From the NCBI RefSeq assembly GCF_019173455.1, contig NZ_JADPQH010000001.1:124001-188000 (forward strand): a stretch of DNA of 64,000 bases, read 5' to 3'. The stretch is from Nesterenkonia sp. Act20. Its GTDB lineage: Bacteria; Actinomycetota; Actinomycetes; Actinomycetales; Micrococcaceae. A program made the position numbers and the translations under genes. This document shows, one piece after another, positions 33,434 to 41,674 of this stretch. A model generated the notes under the pieces. The model was not told where the DNA came from, made no database searches, and saw only the letters and a program-made list of their open reading frames with translations. How positions within the stretch are numbered: position 1 is the first letter of the stretch; each line of letters opens with the position of its first letter.

Positions 33434-34711
33434 CTACTCCGGGGGTGCTCCCGCGGTGGTCTTGCGTGCGCTCGATGTCTCGAAGATGTAGGCATCTTCG
33501 TCATGCTCGGAGCGGTCGATGCCCATGGTCTCGACGTCGGAGGTGACGCGGAATCCGATGGTGGCGTGGATGGCGTAGGCGATGATCGCCGTCATCACCA
33601 CGGTGAAGACCAGGGTCACCAGGACCGCGACGAGCTGCGATCCCATGAGTCCGAGTCCGCCGCCGTAGAACAGTCCGGCACGTTCGCCGTCGATCAGCTC
33701 GGCGCGGCCGAGCAGGCCGATGGCCACTGTGCCCCAGAAGCCGGCGACGAAGTGCAGACCGACGACGTCGAGGGTGTCATCGAAGCCGAGCTTGTACTTC
33801 AGGCCGACGGCCAGGTAGCAGATGAAGCCGGAGATGGCACCGATGATGATGGCGCCGACCGGGTCCACGTGGGCACAGGCCGGGGTGATGGCGACGAGGC
33901 CGGCGACGATGCCCGAGGCGGCGCCAAGGGCTGTGGGCTTCTCTCCGCGGACCCGCTGGGTGACCAGCCAGACCACGAGTGCCGCGGCCGGGGCCAGCAG
34001 GGTGTTGACCCAGATGAGACCAGCTTCGCCGGCCTCGGCAGCTGCGCCACCGTTGAAGCCGAACCAGCCGAACCAGAGAAGCGATGCGCCCAGCAGCACG
34101 AACGGCGTGTTGTGCGGGCGGTGGGAGGAGCGTTCGGTGAAGTTGCGGCGCTTGCCCAGGATCAGTGCGAGCACCAGAGCCGCAAGGCCGGCACACATGT
34201 GGACCACAAGGCCACCGGCGTAGTCGACTGCCTCACCGACAGCGTCGCCCACGGCGCCGCCCTCGACCAGGAGCCCACCATCGCCCCAGACCATGAAGGC
34301 CAGCGGGCAGTAGACCAGGGTGACCCAGATGGGTACGAAGACCATCCAGGCGGAGAACTTGGCGCGGTCAGCGATCGCACCCGAGATGAGCGCCGTGGTG
34401 ATGATCGCGAAGGTGGCGCCGAAGCCGATGCCGATCAGACCTTCTGGTGCGTCGTTGAGCGTGTTGTACAGGCCGAAGTCGGTGGCCGGGTTGCCGAACA
34501 GGCCACCCACCGATTCGCCGCCTGCGATCGCGGAGCCCCAGAGGGCCCACACCACGGCGACGAGGCCCATGGCGGCGAAGCTCATCATCATCATGTTGAT
34601 GGCGGACTTGGCCTGAGACAGACCGCCGTAGAAGAAGGCCAGACCAGGTGTCATGAGCAGCACGAGCGCGCTTGCTACAAGCACCCAGACGTCTAGTGAA
34701 CCAAGTTCCAT
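33434..34711 (-). CDS. amtB: Ammonium transporter
   Basis: A 425-residue Amt/Mep/Rh channel with 11 predicted membrane spans. The signature DYAGGLVVHMCAGLAALVLA contains the first pore histidine; the second lies in VVGLHFVAGFWGT. It takes up ammonium when nitrogen is scarce. In many actinobacteria amtB is followed by glnK and glnD; here neither follows, and the gene ends at a terminator. A GlnR-like site lies 75-110 bases upstream and GGAGGGACAC precedes the ATG. The position between smc and ftsY matches the actinobacterial gene order. Confidence 0.95.
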   Translation of the reverse strand: MELGSLDVWVLVASALVLLMTPGLAFFYGGLSQAKSAINMMMMSFAAMGLVAVVWALWGSAIAGGESVGGLFGNPATDFGLYNTLNDAPEGLIGIGFGATFAIITTALISGAIADRAKFSAWMVFVPIWVTLVYCPLAFMVWGDGGLLVEGGAVGDAVGEAVDYAGGLVVHMCAGLAALVLALILGKRRNFTERSSHRPHNTPFVLLGASLLWFGWFGFNGGAAAEAGEAGLIWVNTLLAPAAALVVWLVTQRVRGEKPTALGAASGIVAGLVAITPACAHVDPVGAIIIGAISGFICYLAVGLKYKLGFDDTLDVVGLHFVAGFWGTVAIGLLGRAELIDGERAGLFYGGGLGLMGSQLVAVLVTLVFTVVMTAIIAYAIHATIGFRVTSDVETMGIDRSEHDEDAYIFETSSARKTTAGAPPE

Positions 34712-34785
34712 GTGTCCCTCCAGGAAACATCAGGTCACCGGTGTATCTCACCGATGCGAGCTGATCTCTATGGTTCCTGGCTCGT

Positions 34786-34823
34786 GTTTCACCCGGCGCG
34801 CCGTGATGTTTCAGGAAGGTAAA
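34786..34823 (-). promoter_or_regulatory. Putative GlnR box upstream of amtB
   Basis: Read on the minus strand, TTTAC, six bases, GAAAC, six bases, a degenerate second a-site, six bases, GAAAC. The two GAAAC half-sites (34808-34812 and 34786-34790 on the plus strand as GTTTC) are exactly 22 bp apart. This is the spacing of the actinobacterial GlnR operator (GTnAC-n6-GaAAC repeated). GlnR activates amtB under nitrogen limitation in Streptomyces and Mycobacterium, so the placement fits. The second a-site is not conserved. Confidence 0.55.
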
Positions 34824-34890
34824 ACCTTTCCCCTGGCGACTTTGGTTCCTTGCGGTTCGACCTTCGGGGTGTTTCGGGTCGGGTTTGAGC

Positions 34891-35667
34891 TCAGAGCGGC
34901 GTGACGTAGGCGCCGGAGATCCCTCCGTCCACCAAGAAGGTGGACGCCGTCATGAAGGAGGAGTCATCGCTGGCGAGAAACGCCACCGCCGCTGCCAGTT
35001 CCTCGGGTTCGGCGAAGCGCCCCAGTGGCACGTGGAGGAGGCGACGGGCCGCCTTCTCCGGGTCCTTGGCGAAGAGCTCCTTGAGCAGCGGCGTGTTCAC
35101 CGGCCCGGGGCAGAGCGCGTTGACCCTGATCCCTTGGCGGGCGAACTCCACCCCCAGTTCTCGGCTCATGGACAGCACTCCGCCCTTGGAGGCGCTGTAG
35201 GAGATCTGCGAGGTGGCTGCGCCCATCACGGCGACGAAGGAGGCGGTGTTGATGATGGAGCCTTTGCCCTGCTCCTGCATGTAGGGCAGGACGTACTTGC
35301 AGCAGAGGTAGACCGAGGTGAGGTTGACCTCCTGCACCCTGCGCCATGCCTCGAGACCGGTCTCCAGGATCGAGGCGTCCTCGGCCGGTGCGATGCCCGC
35401 GTTGTTGAAGGCGATGTCCACACTGCCGTAGGCGCGTTGAGTCTCGGCGTATAAGTTCTCCACGTCTTCCGGGTCGGTGACGTCGACGCGCACAAACATG
35501 CCTCCGACCTCTGCTGCCGCCTGTTTTCCAGCGAGCGGGTCGATGTCGGCGATGACGACGCGGGCTCCCTCGGCGGCCATTCTGCGAGCAGAGGCCAGGC
35601 CGATCCCGCTTGCGCCTCCGGTGATGACTGCACTGCGGTCGAGAAGGCGACGGGTGTTGGTGTCCAT
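34891..35667 (-). CDS. SDR oxidoreductase, probable alcohol dehydrogenase of the gamma-glutamyl amine pathway
   Basis: A 258-residue classical SDR. TGGASGIG is at 16-23, NNAG at 88-91, and Ser143, Tyr157 and Lys161 form the catalytic set. The acidic residue after strand 2 (VVIADIDPLAG) predicts NAD+. It is the last gene of a five-gene operon: permease, glutamine synthetase-like ligase, C26 hydrolase, aldehyde dehydrogenase, SDR. In this setting it is best placed as the enzyme that oxidises the hydroxyl of a gamma-glutamylated amino alcohol to the aldehyde. The fold is certain; the substrate is inferred from context. Confidence 0.85.
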   Translation of the reverse strand: MDTNTRRLLDRSAVITGGASGIGLASARRMAAEGARVVIADIDPLAGKQAAAEVGGMFVRVDVTDPEDVENLYAETQRAYGSVDIAFNNAGIAPAEDASILETGLEAWRRVQEVNLTSVYLCCKYVLPYMQEQGKGSIINTASFVAVMGAATSQISYSASKGGVLSMSRELGVEFARQGIRVNALCPGPVNTPLLKELFAKDPEKAARRLLHVPLGRFAEPEELAAAVAFLASDDSSFMTASTFLVDGGISGAYVTPL

Positions 35668-35681
35668 GGAACTCCTTAGGC

Positions 35682-37040
35682 TCAGGTGCTGGAGATGAAG
35701 ACGTTCTTGGTCTCGGTGAAGGCTTCCGGGGCGTCTGGTCCCAGTTCGCGCCCGAAGCCTGACTGCTTGAACCCGCCGAAGGGGGTCCAGTAGCGCACGG
35801 ACGCGTGGGTGTTCACCGAGAGATTGCCTGCCTCGACTCCACGGCTCACGCGCAGCGCACGTCCGACGTCTCGGGTCCAGATCGACCCGGACAGACCGTA
35901 ATCGGTGTGATTCGCAAGGCGCATCGCTTCGGCCTCGTCCTCGAAGGGGACCACGGCGATGACCGGACCAAAGATCTCCTCATGAAACACCCGCGCATCG
36001 GTGGTAGGCGTGAGCACCGTGGGTGGGAACCAGTAGCCCGAGCCCGTCGGGGCCGTGCCTTGGAAGGCGATGGGGGCATCCTGATCGAGGAATGAGGACA
36101 CTGAGTCACGGTGCCCGGCGGAGACAAGCGGCCCCATCTGTGTGTCTTCCTTCTGAGGATCTGCGCAGGTGAAGCCTTGGACGGCGGGTTCAAGCAGTTC
36201 CAGGAACCGGTCCAGGACCGAGCGCTGCACCAGCACGCGGGAGCGCGCGCAGCAGTCCTGTCCGGCGTTGTCGAAAGCCCCGCCGGGCGTCGCCGCCGCG
36301 GCCTGTTCCAGGTCGGAGTCGGCGAAGATGATGTTGGAGTTCTTCCCGCCCAGTTCCAGAGTGAGGCGTTTGACCTGATCTGCGCATCCGGCCATGATCC
36401 GTTTGCCCACCTCGGTGGATCCGGTGAACACGATCTTGCGCACCGCTGGGTGGGTGACGAAGCGGTCACCCACCACTGATCCGGCCCCCGGAAGAACGGT
36501 GAACACCCCTTCGGGAATCCCGGCCTCCAGGGCCAGCTCTGCCAGGCGCAGAGCGGTCAGCGGGGTGATCTCCGCGGGCTTGAGCACCACCGTGTTGCCG
36601 GCGGCCAGGGCGGGGGCGAAGCCCCAGGCTGCGATGGGCATGGGAAAGTTCCACGGCACGATCACTCCGACGACGCCCAGCGGCTCGTGGAAGGTCATGT
36701 TGACCCCGCCTGGAGTGGGGATCTGGCGGCCCGAGAGTCGCTCGGGCGCCCCGGAATAGTAGGTGAGCACATCCCGGACGTTGCCGGCCTCCCACCGTGC
36801 ATTGCCGATGGTGTGCCCGGAATTCCGCACTTCCAGAGCTGCCAGGTGTTCCAGATCCGAATCCACCGCCTCGGCGAAGCGACGCAGCAGGCGGGACCGA
36901 TCTGCCGGCGCGACGGTGCGCCAGCTCTGGAAAGCGTGCTGGGCGCGGGCGATCGCAGTGTCGGTCTGTTCCAGGCTCGTGCGCTCGACTGTGTCGATGA
37001 CCTCTTCGGTGGCGGGATTGATGATCTCGGTGATCGTCAT
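35682..37040 (-). CDS. Aldehyde dehydrogenase (PuuC-like role)
   Basis: A 452-residue NAD(P)+-dependent aldehyde dehydrogenase. Asn131 lies in PWNFPMP, the general base Glu229 in LELGGK, and the nucleophile Cys263 in NAGQDCCA. The C-terminal PFGGFKQSGFGRELG is conserved. It should oxidise the gamma-glutamyl aldehyde made by the SDR to the acid, for example gamma-glutamylglycine. The ATG overlaps the stop of the C26 hydrolase gene by four bases, so the pair is translationally coupled. It is somewhat short for the family (about 470-490), through a short N-terminus. Confidence 0.88.
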   Translation of the reverse strand: MTITEIINPATEEVIDTVERTSLEQTDTAIARAQHAFQSWRTVAPADRSRLLRRFAEAVDSDLEHLAALEVRNSGHTIGNARWEAGNVRDVLTYYSGAPERLSGRQIPTPGGVNMTFHEPLGVVGVIVPWNFPMPIAAWGFAPALAAGNTVVLKPAEITPLTALRLAELALEAGIPEGVFTVLPGAGSVVGDRFVTHPAVRKIVFTGSTEVGKRIMAGCADQVKRLTLELGGKNSNIIFADSDLEQAAAATPGGAFDNAGQDCCARSRVLVQRSVLDRFLELLEPAVQGFTCADPQKEDTQMGPLVSAGHRDSVSSFLDQDAPIAFQGTAPTGSGYWFPPTVLTPTTDARVFHEEIFGPVIAVVPFEDEAEAMRLANHTDYGLSGSIWTRDVGRALRVSRGVEAGNLSVNTHASVRYWTPFGGFKQSGFGRELGPDAPEAFTETKNVFISST

Positions 37041-37846
37041 GAAAGCAGCGCATCCTCTCGGTCGTGGTCGGTCCCGTGAGCCGGGCGCGGCTCCACATCA
37101 CGGGTGTGGGCGAAACGCCGCGCGGCCGCGACGAAGCCCTCGAAGAGACGCGCATCCTTGCGGTTCTCCTCAGGATGGAACTGGACCCCGAGGACCCAGT
37201 TCTCTCCAGCGGTCTCCACGGCTTCGATCGTGCCGTCGGCAGCTCGGGCGGTGACCATCAGGCCCTCCGCCACCTCGTCCAGTGCTTGGTGATGGTGGCA
37301 TGGAGAGTCGGCCTGCTCGCCCAGCAGCGCAGCGCAGCGACTGCCGGGGACGATGGTGAACTCCACCTCACCGTATTGACCGGGAGCCGGTTGATATTGC
37401 TTCGCGGTGCTGCTGACGTCTGGCAGGTGCTGGATCAACGTCCCACCCAGGGCCACGTTGAGGATCTGAGCGCCGCGGCAGATCCCGAAGAGTGGGACCC
37501 CCTGTTCCAGCGCGGCACGCGTAAGCGCGATGTCGTGCTCGTCCCGGAAGGGTTGCGATGAGGTCAGTTCATGGCGTTCCGCGCCGTAGAACCGGGGGTC
37601 GACGTCGACCCCTCCGATCACGATCAGTCCATCCATCACGTCCAGGACCGACGGGTCCGTGCCCACTGGCGGCAGCAGCAGGGGTGTTCCACCAGCCGCG
37701 GCCACACCCTCGACGTAGGACCCCGGGACTATGGAGGCGACTGAACTCCAGACCCCCCAGGAACCTTCCTGATAGTAGGTGGTGATGCCGATGCGGGGTC
37801 GATACTCGGAGTCGCTCCCGCCCATCTCAGAGCCGCTCGAAGCCAC
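37037..37846 (-). CDS. Gamma-glutamyl-gamma-aminobutyrate hydrolase family protein (PuuD-like, peptidase C26)
   Basis: A 269-residue class I glutamine amidotransferase-like hydrolase. The nucleophile Cys123 lies in FGICRGAQ, with His224 and Glu226 in QFHPEE completing the triad. It would cleave the gamma-glutamyl bond at the end of the pathway and return glutamate. GTG 37846 is chosen because GGGAG precedes it at good spacing; this gives a 20-base overlap with the ligase gene. An ATG at 37825 is the alternative. No amidotransferase partner domain is present, as expected for PuuD. Confidence 0.88.
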   Translation of the reverse strand: MASSGSEMGGSDSEYRPRIGITTYYQEGSWGVWSSVASIVPGSYVEGVAAAGGTPLLLPPVGTDPSVLDVMDGLIVIGGVDVDPRFYGAERHELTSSQPFRDEHDIALTRAALEQGVPLFGICRGAQILNVALGGTLIQHLPDVSSTAKQYQPAPGQYGEVEFTIVPGSRCAALLGEQADSPCHHHQALDEVAEGLMVTARAADGTIEAVETAGENWVLGVQFHPEENRKDARLFEGFVAAARRFAHTRDVEPRPAHGTDHDREDALLS

Positions 37847-39209
37847 GGTGCAGCTCCCAGTCGGTGACGGCGGATTCGAAGGCCTCCAGCTCTACATCGG
37901 CGTAGTGGACGTAGTGTTCGACGACGTCCTCGCCGAAGACTTCGCGGGCCAGTGTCGAGCCGTTCAGCAGATCACGAGCCTCACGCATCGCAGAAGGCAC
38001 GACCTGCGCGTCGGACTCGTAGGCGTTGCCCTCCATCATGGGCCCCAGCTCCAGCTGGTGCTCGATGCCGTAGAGCCCTGAGGCCAACATGGCCGAAAGT
38101 GCGAGGTAGGGGTTCACGTCACCGCCGGGGAGGCGGTTCTCCATCCGGGCCGATTGACCGCTGCCCACCAGCCGCACCGCGCAGGAGCGGTTGTCGACGC
38201 CCCAGGCCACCGAGGTGGGCGCGAAGCTGCCCTTGGCGAAGCGCTTATAGGAGTTGATGTTCGGGGCGTAGAAGATGGAGAGCTCACGCATGCCTTGGAG
38301 CACTCCTGCGATGAAGTGGTCGTAGGTGGCGCTGCGTGCATCCTTCTCCTTGTCCCAGAAGCTCAGTTCTCCGTCAAGTCCGCGCAGTGACATGTGGATA
38401 TGGCAGGAGCTGCCTTCTCGATCATTGGGCTTGGCCATGAAGGTGATCGATTTGCCCTGTTGATGGGCGATCTGCTTGGAGGCCAGCTTGTAGACCACGT
38501 GATTGTCGGCGGTGATCAGTCCCTCGTCGAAGCGGAACGCGATCTCATGCTGGCCGAAATTGCATTCTCCTTTGGCGCTCTCCACGGTCATCCCCGCCGT
38601 GTACATGGCATTGCGGATCTCGCGCAGCAGCGGCTCGACCCGCTGGGATCCCAGGATGTTGTAGTCCACGTTGTACTTGTTGGCCGGTACGAGGCTCTGG
38701 TAGTTGGAGTCCCAGGCGTCCTCGTAGCTGGTGTTGTAGACGCAGAATTCCAGCTCGGTCCCGGTGAGCATCTGGTAGCCCATCTCCTTGGCGCGATCGA
38801 GCTGGCGGCGCAGCATGGCGCGGGGGGACATGGGAATGAGCTGGCCGTCATGAGCGGTGAGGTCACATTGGATCATCGCCTGTCCGGGGTTGTGTGGCAT
38901 CAGTCGGATGGTGTCGAGGTCCATCGCAAAGCTCATGTCCCCATAGCCTGCTTCCCAGCTGCTGATCGCGTAGCCGCCGGGAGTGTTCATCTCGGTGTCC
39001 ACTGCCAGCAGATAGTTGCAGCCTTCGGCTCCTTCCTCCAACATCGAGTCCAGGAAGAACTGGGCGTGACAGAGCTTGCCCTGCAGGCGTCCCTGCATGT
39101 CCGTGAAGGCGAGGACCACTGTGTCGATGCGTCCCTCGGTGATCTCTTGGCGCAGCCGGGGAACGCTCAGCATGCGGTCATTGCGGGGATGTGTGGGTGA
39201 TGTCGTCAC
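37827..39209 (-). CDS. Glutamine synthetase-like gamma-glutamylamide ligase (GlnA3/GlnA4/PuuA group)
   Basis: A 460-residue member of the glutamine synthetase family. The metal and substrate motifs GTELEFCVYN, GECNFGQHEIAF, SSCHIHMSL and the arginine-rich NRSCAVRLVG are present. Compared with true GlnA it has the variable N-terminal pattern of the amine-using paralogues (TVVLAFTDMQGRLQGK). Such enzymes ligate glutamate to putrescine (PuuA), polyamines (GlnA3) or ethanolamine (GlnA4). It catalyses the first committed step of the operon. The lack of a PuuB-type amine oxidase nearby and the presence of an SDR favour ethanolamine or another amino alcohol as substrate. Confidence 0.88.
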   Translation of the reverse strand: MTTSPTHPRNDRMLSVPRLRQEITEGRIDTVVLAFTDMQGRLQGKLCHAQFFLDSMLEEGAEGCNYLLAVDTEMNTPGGYAISSWEAGYGDMSFAMDLDTIRLMPHNPGQAMIQCDLTAHDGQLIPMSPRAMLRRQLDRAKEMGYQMLTGTELEFCVYNTSYEDAWDSNYQSLVPANKYNVDYNILGSQRVEPLLREIRNAMYTAGMTVESAKGECNFGQHEIAFRFDEGLITADNHVVYKLASKQIAHQQGKSITFMAKPNDREGSSCHIHMSLRGLDGELSFWDKEKDARSATYDHFIAGVLQGMRELSIFYAPNINSYKRFAKGSFAPTSVAWGVDNRSCAVRLVGSGQSARMENRLPGGDVNPYLALSAMLASGLYGIEHQLELGPMMEGNAYESDAQVVPSAMREARDLLNGSTLAREVFGEDVVEHYVHYADVELEAFESAVTDWELHRGFERL

Positions 39210-39265
39210 GGGTTCTGGTCCTCAGTTGGCAGGGGCAGGGGCATGAACAGTAGGCGGACGCTGGA

Positions 39266-40699
39266 TCACTGCAGCGTGGTGTCGGCGTCGTCGAGCATCG
39301 CGAACTCCTCCTCGGGAGCGTTCGCGACGAGGTGGTGACGGCTGTAGAACCAGAAGTAGGCGAGGAAGAGCAGGAAGACTCCTGCGGTGATCGACGCTGC
39401 GAGCACGTCGACCAGGAAGGTCGCGACCACTGCGACCACGGCCAGCACCAGGGCGATCCCGGTGGTGACCACTCCACCTGGGGTGCGGTAGGCGCGGGGC
39501 AGATCTGGTTCACGGAACCTCAGCACGATGTGGGAGAGGTTGAGGAGCACGTAGGACACTGTGGCGCCGAAGACGGCGATGTTGATCAGCAGTCCGCCGT
39601 CACCGGTCACGGCCGCGAGCACGAAGCCGATGGTGCCCGGCACGATCAGTGCCACCCACGGGGTTCTTCGGTCGCCGGTCAGCGAGAGCCAGCGGGGCAG
39701 ATATCCCGCGCGGGAGAGGGCGAAGAGCTGCCGGGAATAGGCGTAGATGATGGAGAAGAAGCTGGCGATCAGTCCTGCGAGACCGGCGTAGTTCACGATG
39801 CTGGCCACGACGCTGCCAGATCCGGCGACGGCCCGGATTGCCTCGGGCAGCGGGTTGTCTGAGCTGCTCATGGCTTCCGAACCAGCGGCCCCCGGCACCA
39901 GGACCAGCATGAGGGCTCCGGTGACGAGCAGGATGGCCATCCCGACGATGATGCCGCGGGGCATGTCTCGCTTCGGGTCTGTGGTCTCCTCGGCGGCCAG
40001 CGGCACGCCTTCGATGGCCAGGAAGAACCAGATGCCGTAGACGAGAGCGGCCATCGCGCCGGCGTACCCCATGGGGAGGAAGGCGCTGGCGCCCACGGCG
40101 TCGTTCGGCACGATGTCGAAGAGGTTGCCGGCGTCGAAGTGGGGGACGAGGGCGATGACGGTGACGACCAGGGCCAGTACGGCGACCACGGTGATGCCGA
40201 ACATCAGTCGCAGGGCTTCACCGACCCCGTAGAGGTGGATGCCGACGAACACCGCGTAGGTCACCAGGTAGACCGGCCAGGAATTGGTGATGCCGAACAG
40301 TCCCAGCGCCTCGATGTACCCGCCGATGAAGGTGGCGATCGCGGCGGGTGCCACTGCGTATTCGATGAGCACCGCCACACCGGTGGCGAATCCTCCGAGT
40401 GGGCCGAGCGCGCGGCGGGCGAAGCCGTAGCCGGCTCCCGCTGTGGGCAGCGAGGAGGACATCTCTGCGAGGCCGAAGACCATACACGTGTACATCAGCC
40501 CCATGAGCACGAAGGCGATCAGCAGACCGCCCCATCCGCCCTCGGCCAGACCGATGTTCCACCCGGCGAAGTCCCCGGAGATGACATACGAGACGCCCAG
40601 GCCTGCCAGCAGAACCCACCCCGCTGCTCCGGCCTTGAGTCGTCGGTGATCGTGATAGCTGGAGTCTGCGGCGGATGCTGTGGTCTTGTCATGCGGCAT
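39266..40699 (-). CDS. APC-family permease, ethanolamine-permease-like
   Basis: A 477-residue amino acid/polyamine/organocation transporter with 12 predicted membrane spans. The stretches AEMSSSLPTAGAGYGFARRA, IEGVPLAAEETTDPKRDMPRG and the later SIIYAYSRQLFALSRAGYLP resemble ethanolamine permeases (Eat). It is the first gene of the catabolic operon, starting at an ATG with AGGGGTGG before it. The leader between promoter and ATG carries three copies of a CAGTCCA half-site that probably bind the divergent FadR-type regulator. Confidence 0.85.
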   Translation of the reverse strand: MPHDKTTASAADSSYHDHRRLKAGAAGWVLLAGLGVSYVISGDFAGWNIGLAEGGWGGLLIAFVLMGLMYTCMVFGLAEMSSSLPTAGAGYGFARRALGPLGGFATGVAVLIEYAVAPAAIATFIGGYIEALGLFGITNSWPVYLVTYAVFVGIHLYGVGEALRLMFGITVVAVLALVVTVIALVPHFDAGNLFDIVPNDAVGASAFLPMGYAGAMAALVYGIWFFLAIEGVPLAAEETTDPKRDMPRGIIVGMAILLVTGALMLVLVPGAAGSEAMSSSDNPLPEAIRAVAGSGSVVASIVNYAGLAGLIASFFSIIYAYSRQLFALSRAGYLPRWLSLTGDRRTPWVALIVPGTIGFVLAAVTGDGGLLINIAVFGATVSYVLLNLSHIVLRFREPDLPRAYRTPGGVVTTGIALVLAVVAVVATFLVDVLAASITAGVFLLFLAYFWFYSRHHLVANAPEEEFAMLDDADTTLQ

Positions 40700-40701
40700 G
40701 G

Positions 40702-40761
40702 CAGTCCACCCCTGTGGATTCGAACCGGCGAGAACACCTCCAATGGACTGTTTTCAGTCCA
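40702..40761. promoter_or_regulatory. Putative operator for the FadR-type regulator
   Basis: A perfect 18-bp dyad at 40744-40761 has 7-bp arms TGGACTG and CAGTCCA around TTTT. A third CAGTCCA half-site is at 40702-40708, next to the permease ATG. The dyad lies just downstream of the predicted permease transcription start, where a bound repressor would block transcription. Confidence 0.6.
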
Positions 40762-40775
40762 TGGTGTTGTGCGGA

Positions 40776-40804
40776 ATCCTGACACCTCAACCCTGGGGCG
40801 TCAA
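40776..40804 (-). promoter_or_regulatory. Promoter of the amine-catabolic operon
   Basis: On the minus strand TTGACG (40804 to 40799), a 17-base spacer and CAGGAT (40781 to 40776). The -35 box matches five of six consensus bases. Transcription would start near 40768 and run through the dyad into the permease gene. Confidence 0.5.
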
Positions 40805-40937
40805 TAGCCGGTGCACCGTGGCCCGAGGCTGCGGACGCGCGGCCACCGCGACCCGTAGGCTGTGACCTTCAGTCGCTCAGCTCGTCGGTCTCAAGACAGG
40901 GACCGCGGCTGAGCCTCGTCAGAATCAAGGAGGCCAG

Positions 40938-41654
40938 ATGCTGGCGGCAGAGTTCGGAGACCCCTATGCGGTGCTGCGCCCGGTACGGTCTGGCAACACC
41001 TTCGAAGAGACGATCGAGCACCTGCTTCAGGCGATTCGGGTCGGGCTCTTCCCCCCGGGGCAGAAGCTGCCCGCCGAACGCGAGCTGGCCGGGCATCTCG
41101 GGGTCTCGCGCGCGACCTTGCGGGAGGCCCTGGCAGAATTGCAGCAGGCAGGCTATCTCGACGTTCGTCGAGGGCGCTACGGCGGGACCTATGTCTTGGA
41201 GACGCGCATCTCGGCGGCGCAGGGGATCGAGCAGCTGAGCCCGCTCCAGCGAAGCGATGTGCTGGTCTTTCGTGCGGTTCTCGAACCGGCCGCGGCGGAG
41301 CTTGCCGCGCAGACGGACCGTACTGTCTCGGCGAAGGAGCACCTGCAGGGGTGTCTTGCTGATGTGCAGAGCGCGGATCACGTCAGCTACCGCGCCCGAG
41401 ACTCCCGGTTCCATATCGCGGTGGCGGAGCTGAGCGGCTCTGCCTCACTGATCACGGCGGTGACCGACACCCGGGCACGAGTCAACGCGCTGCTGGACGG
41501 TATACCGCTGCTGCCTGCGAACCTCGAGCATTCCAACGAACAGCACGTGGAGATCACCGAGGCGATTCTGCGCGGGGATGCGCAGCAGGCGAAGGCCCTG
41601 ATGGCTGATCACCTCGAAGGCACGGCGTCTCTGCTGCGCGGTTTCCTTCAGTAG
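40938..41654 (+). CDS. FadR/GntR-family transcriptional regulator
   Basis: A 238-residue regulator. The N-terminal winged helix-turn-helix spans about residues 22-90 (LPAERELAGHLGVSRATLRE is the recognition region) and the C-terminal helical FCD ligand domain carries FHIAVAELSG and the later HSNEQHVEITEAIL, with the Asp and His residues that bind metal or carboxylate ligands in this group. AAGGAGG precedes the ATG. It is divergent from the amine operon and is most simply its repressor, released by an intermediate. It converges with ftsY, 20 bases apart. Confidence 0.88.
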   Translation: MLAAEFGDPYAVLRPVRSGNTFEETIEHLLQAIRVGLFPPGQKLPAERELAGHLGVSRATLREALAELQQAGYLDVRRGRYGGTYVLETRISAAQGIEQLSPLQRSDVLVFRAVLEPAAAELAAQTDRTVSAKEHLQGCLADVQSADHVSYRARDSRFHIAVAELSGSASLITAVTDTRARVNALLDGIPLLPANLEHSNEQHVEITEAILRGDAQQAKALMADHLEGTASLLRGFLQ

Positions 41655-41674
41655 ATGGGTCAGCAGGAGCTGGG

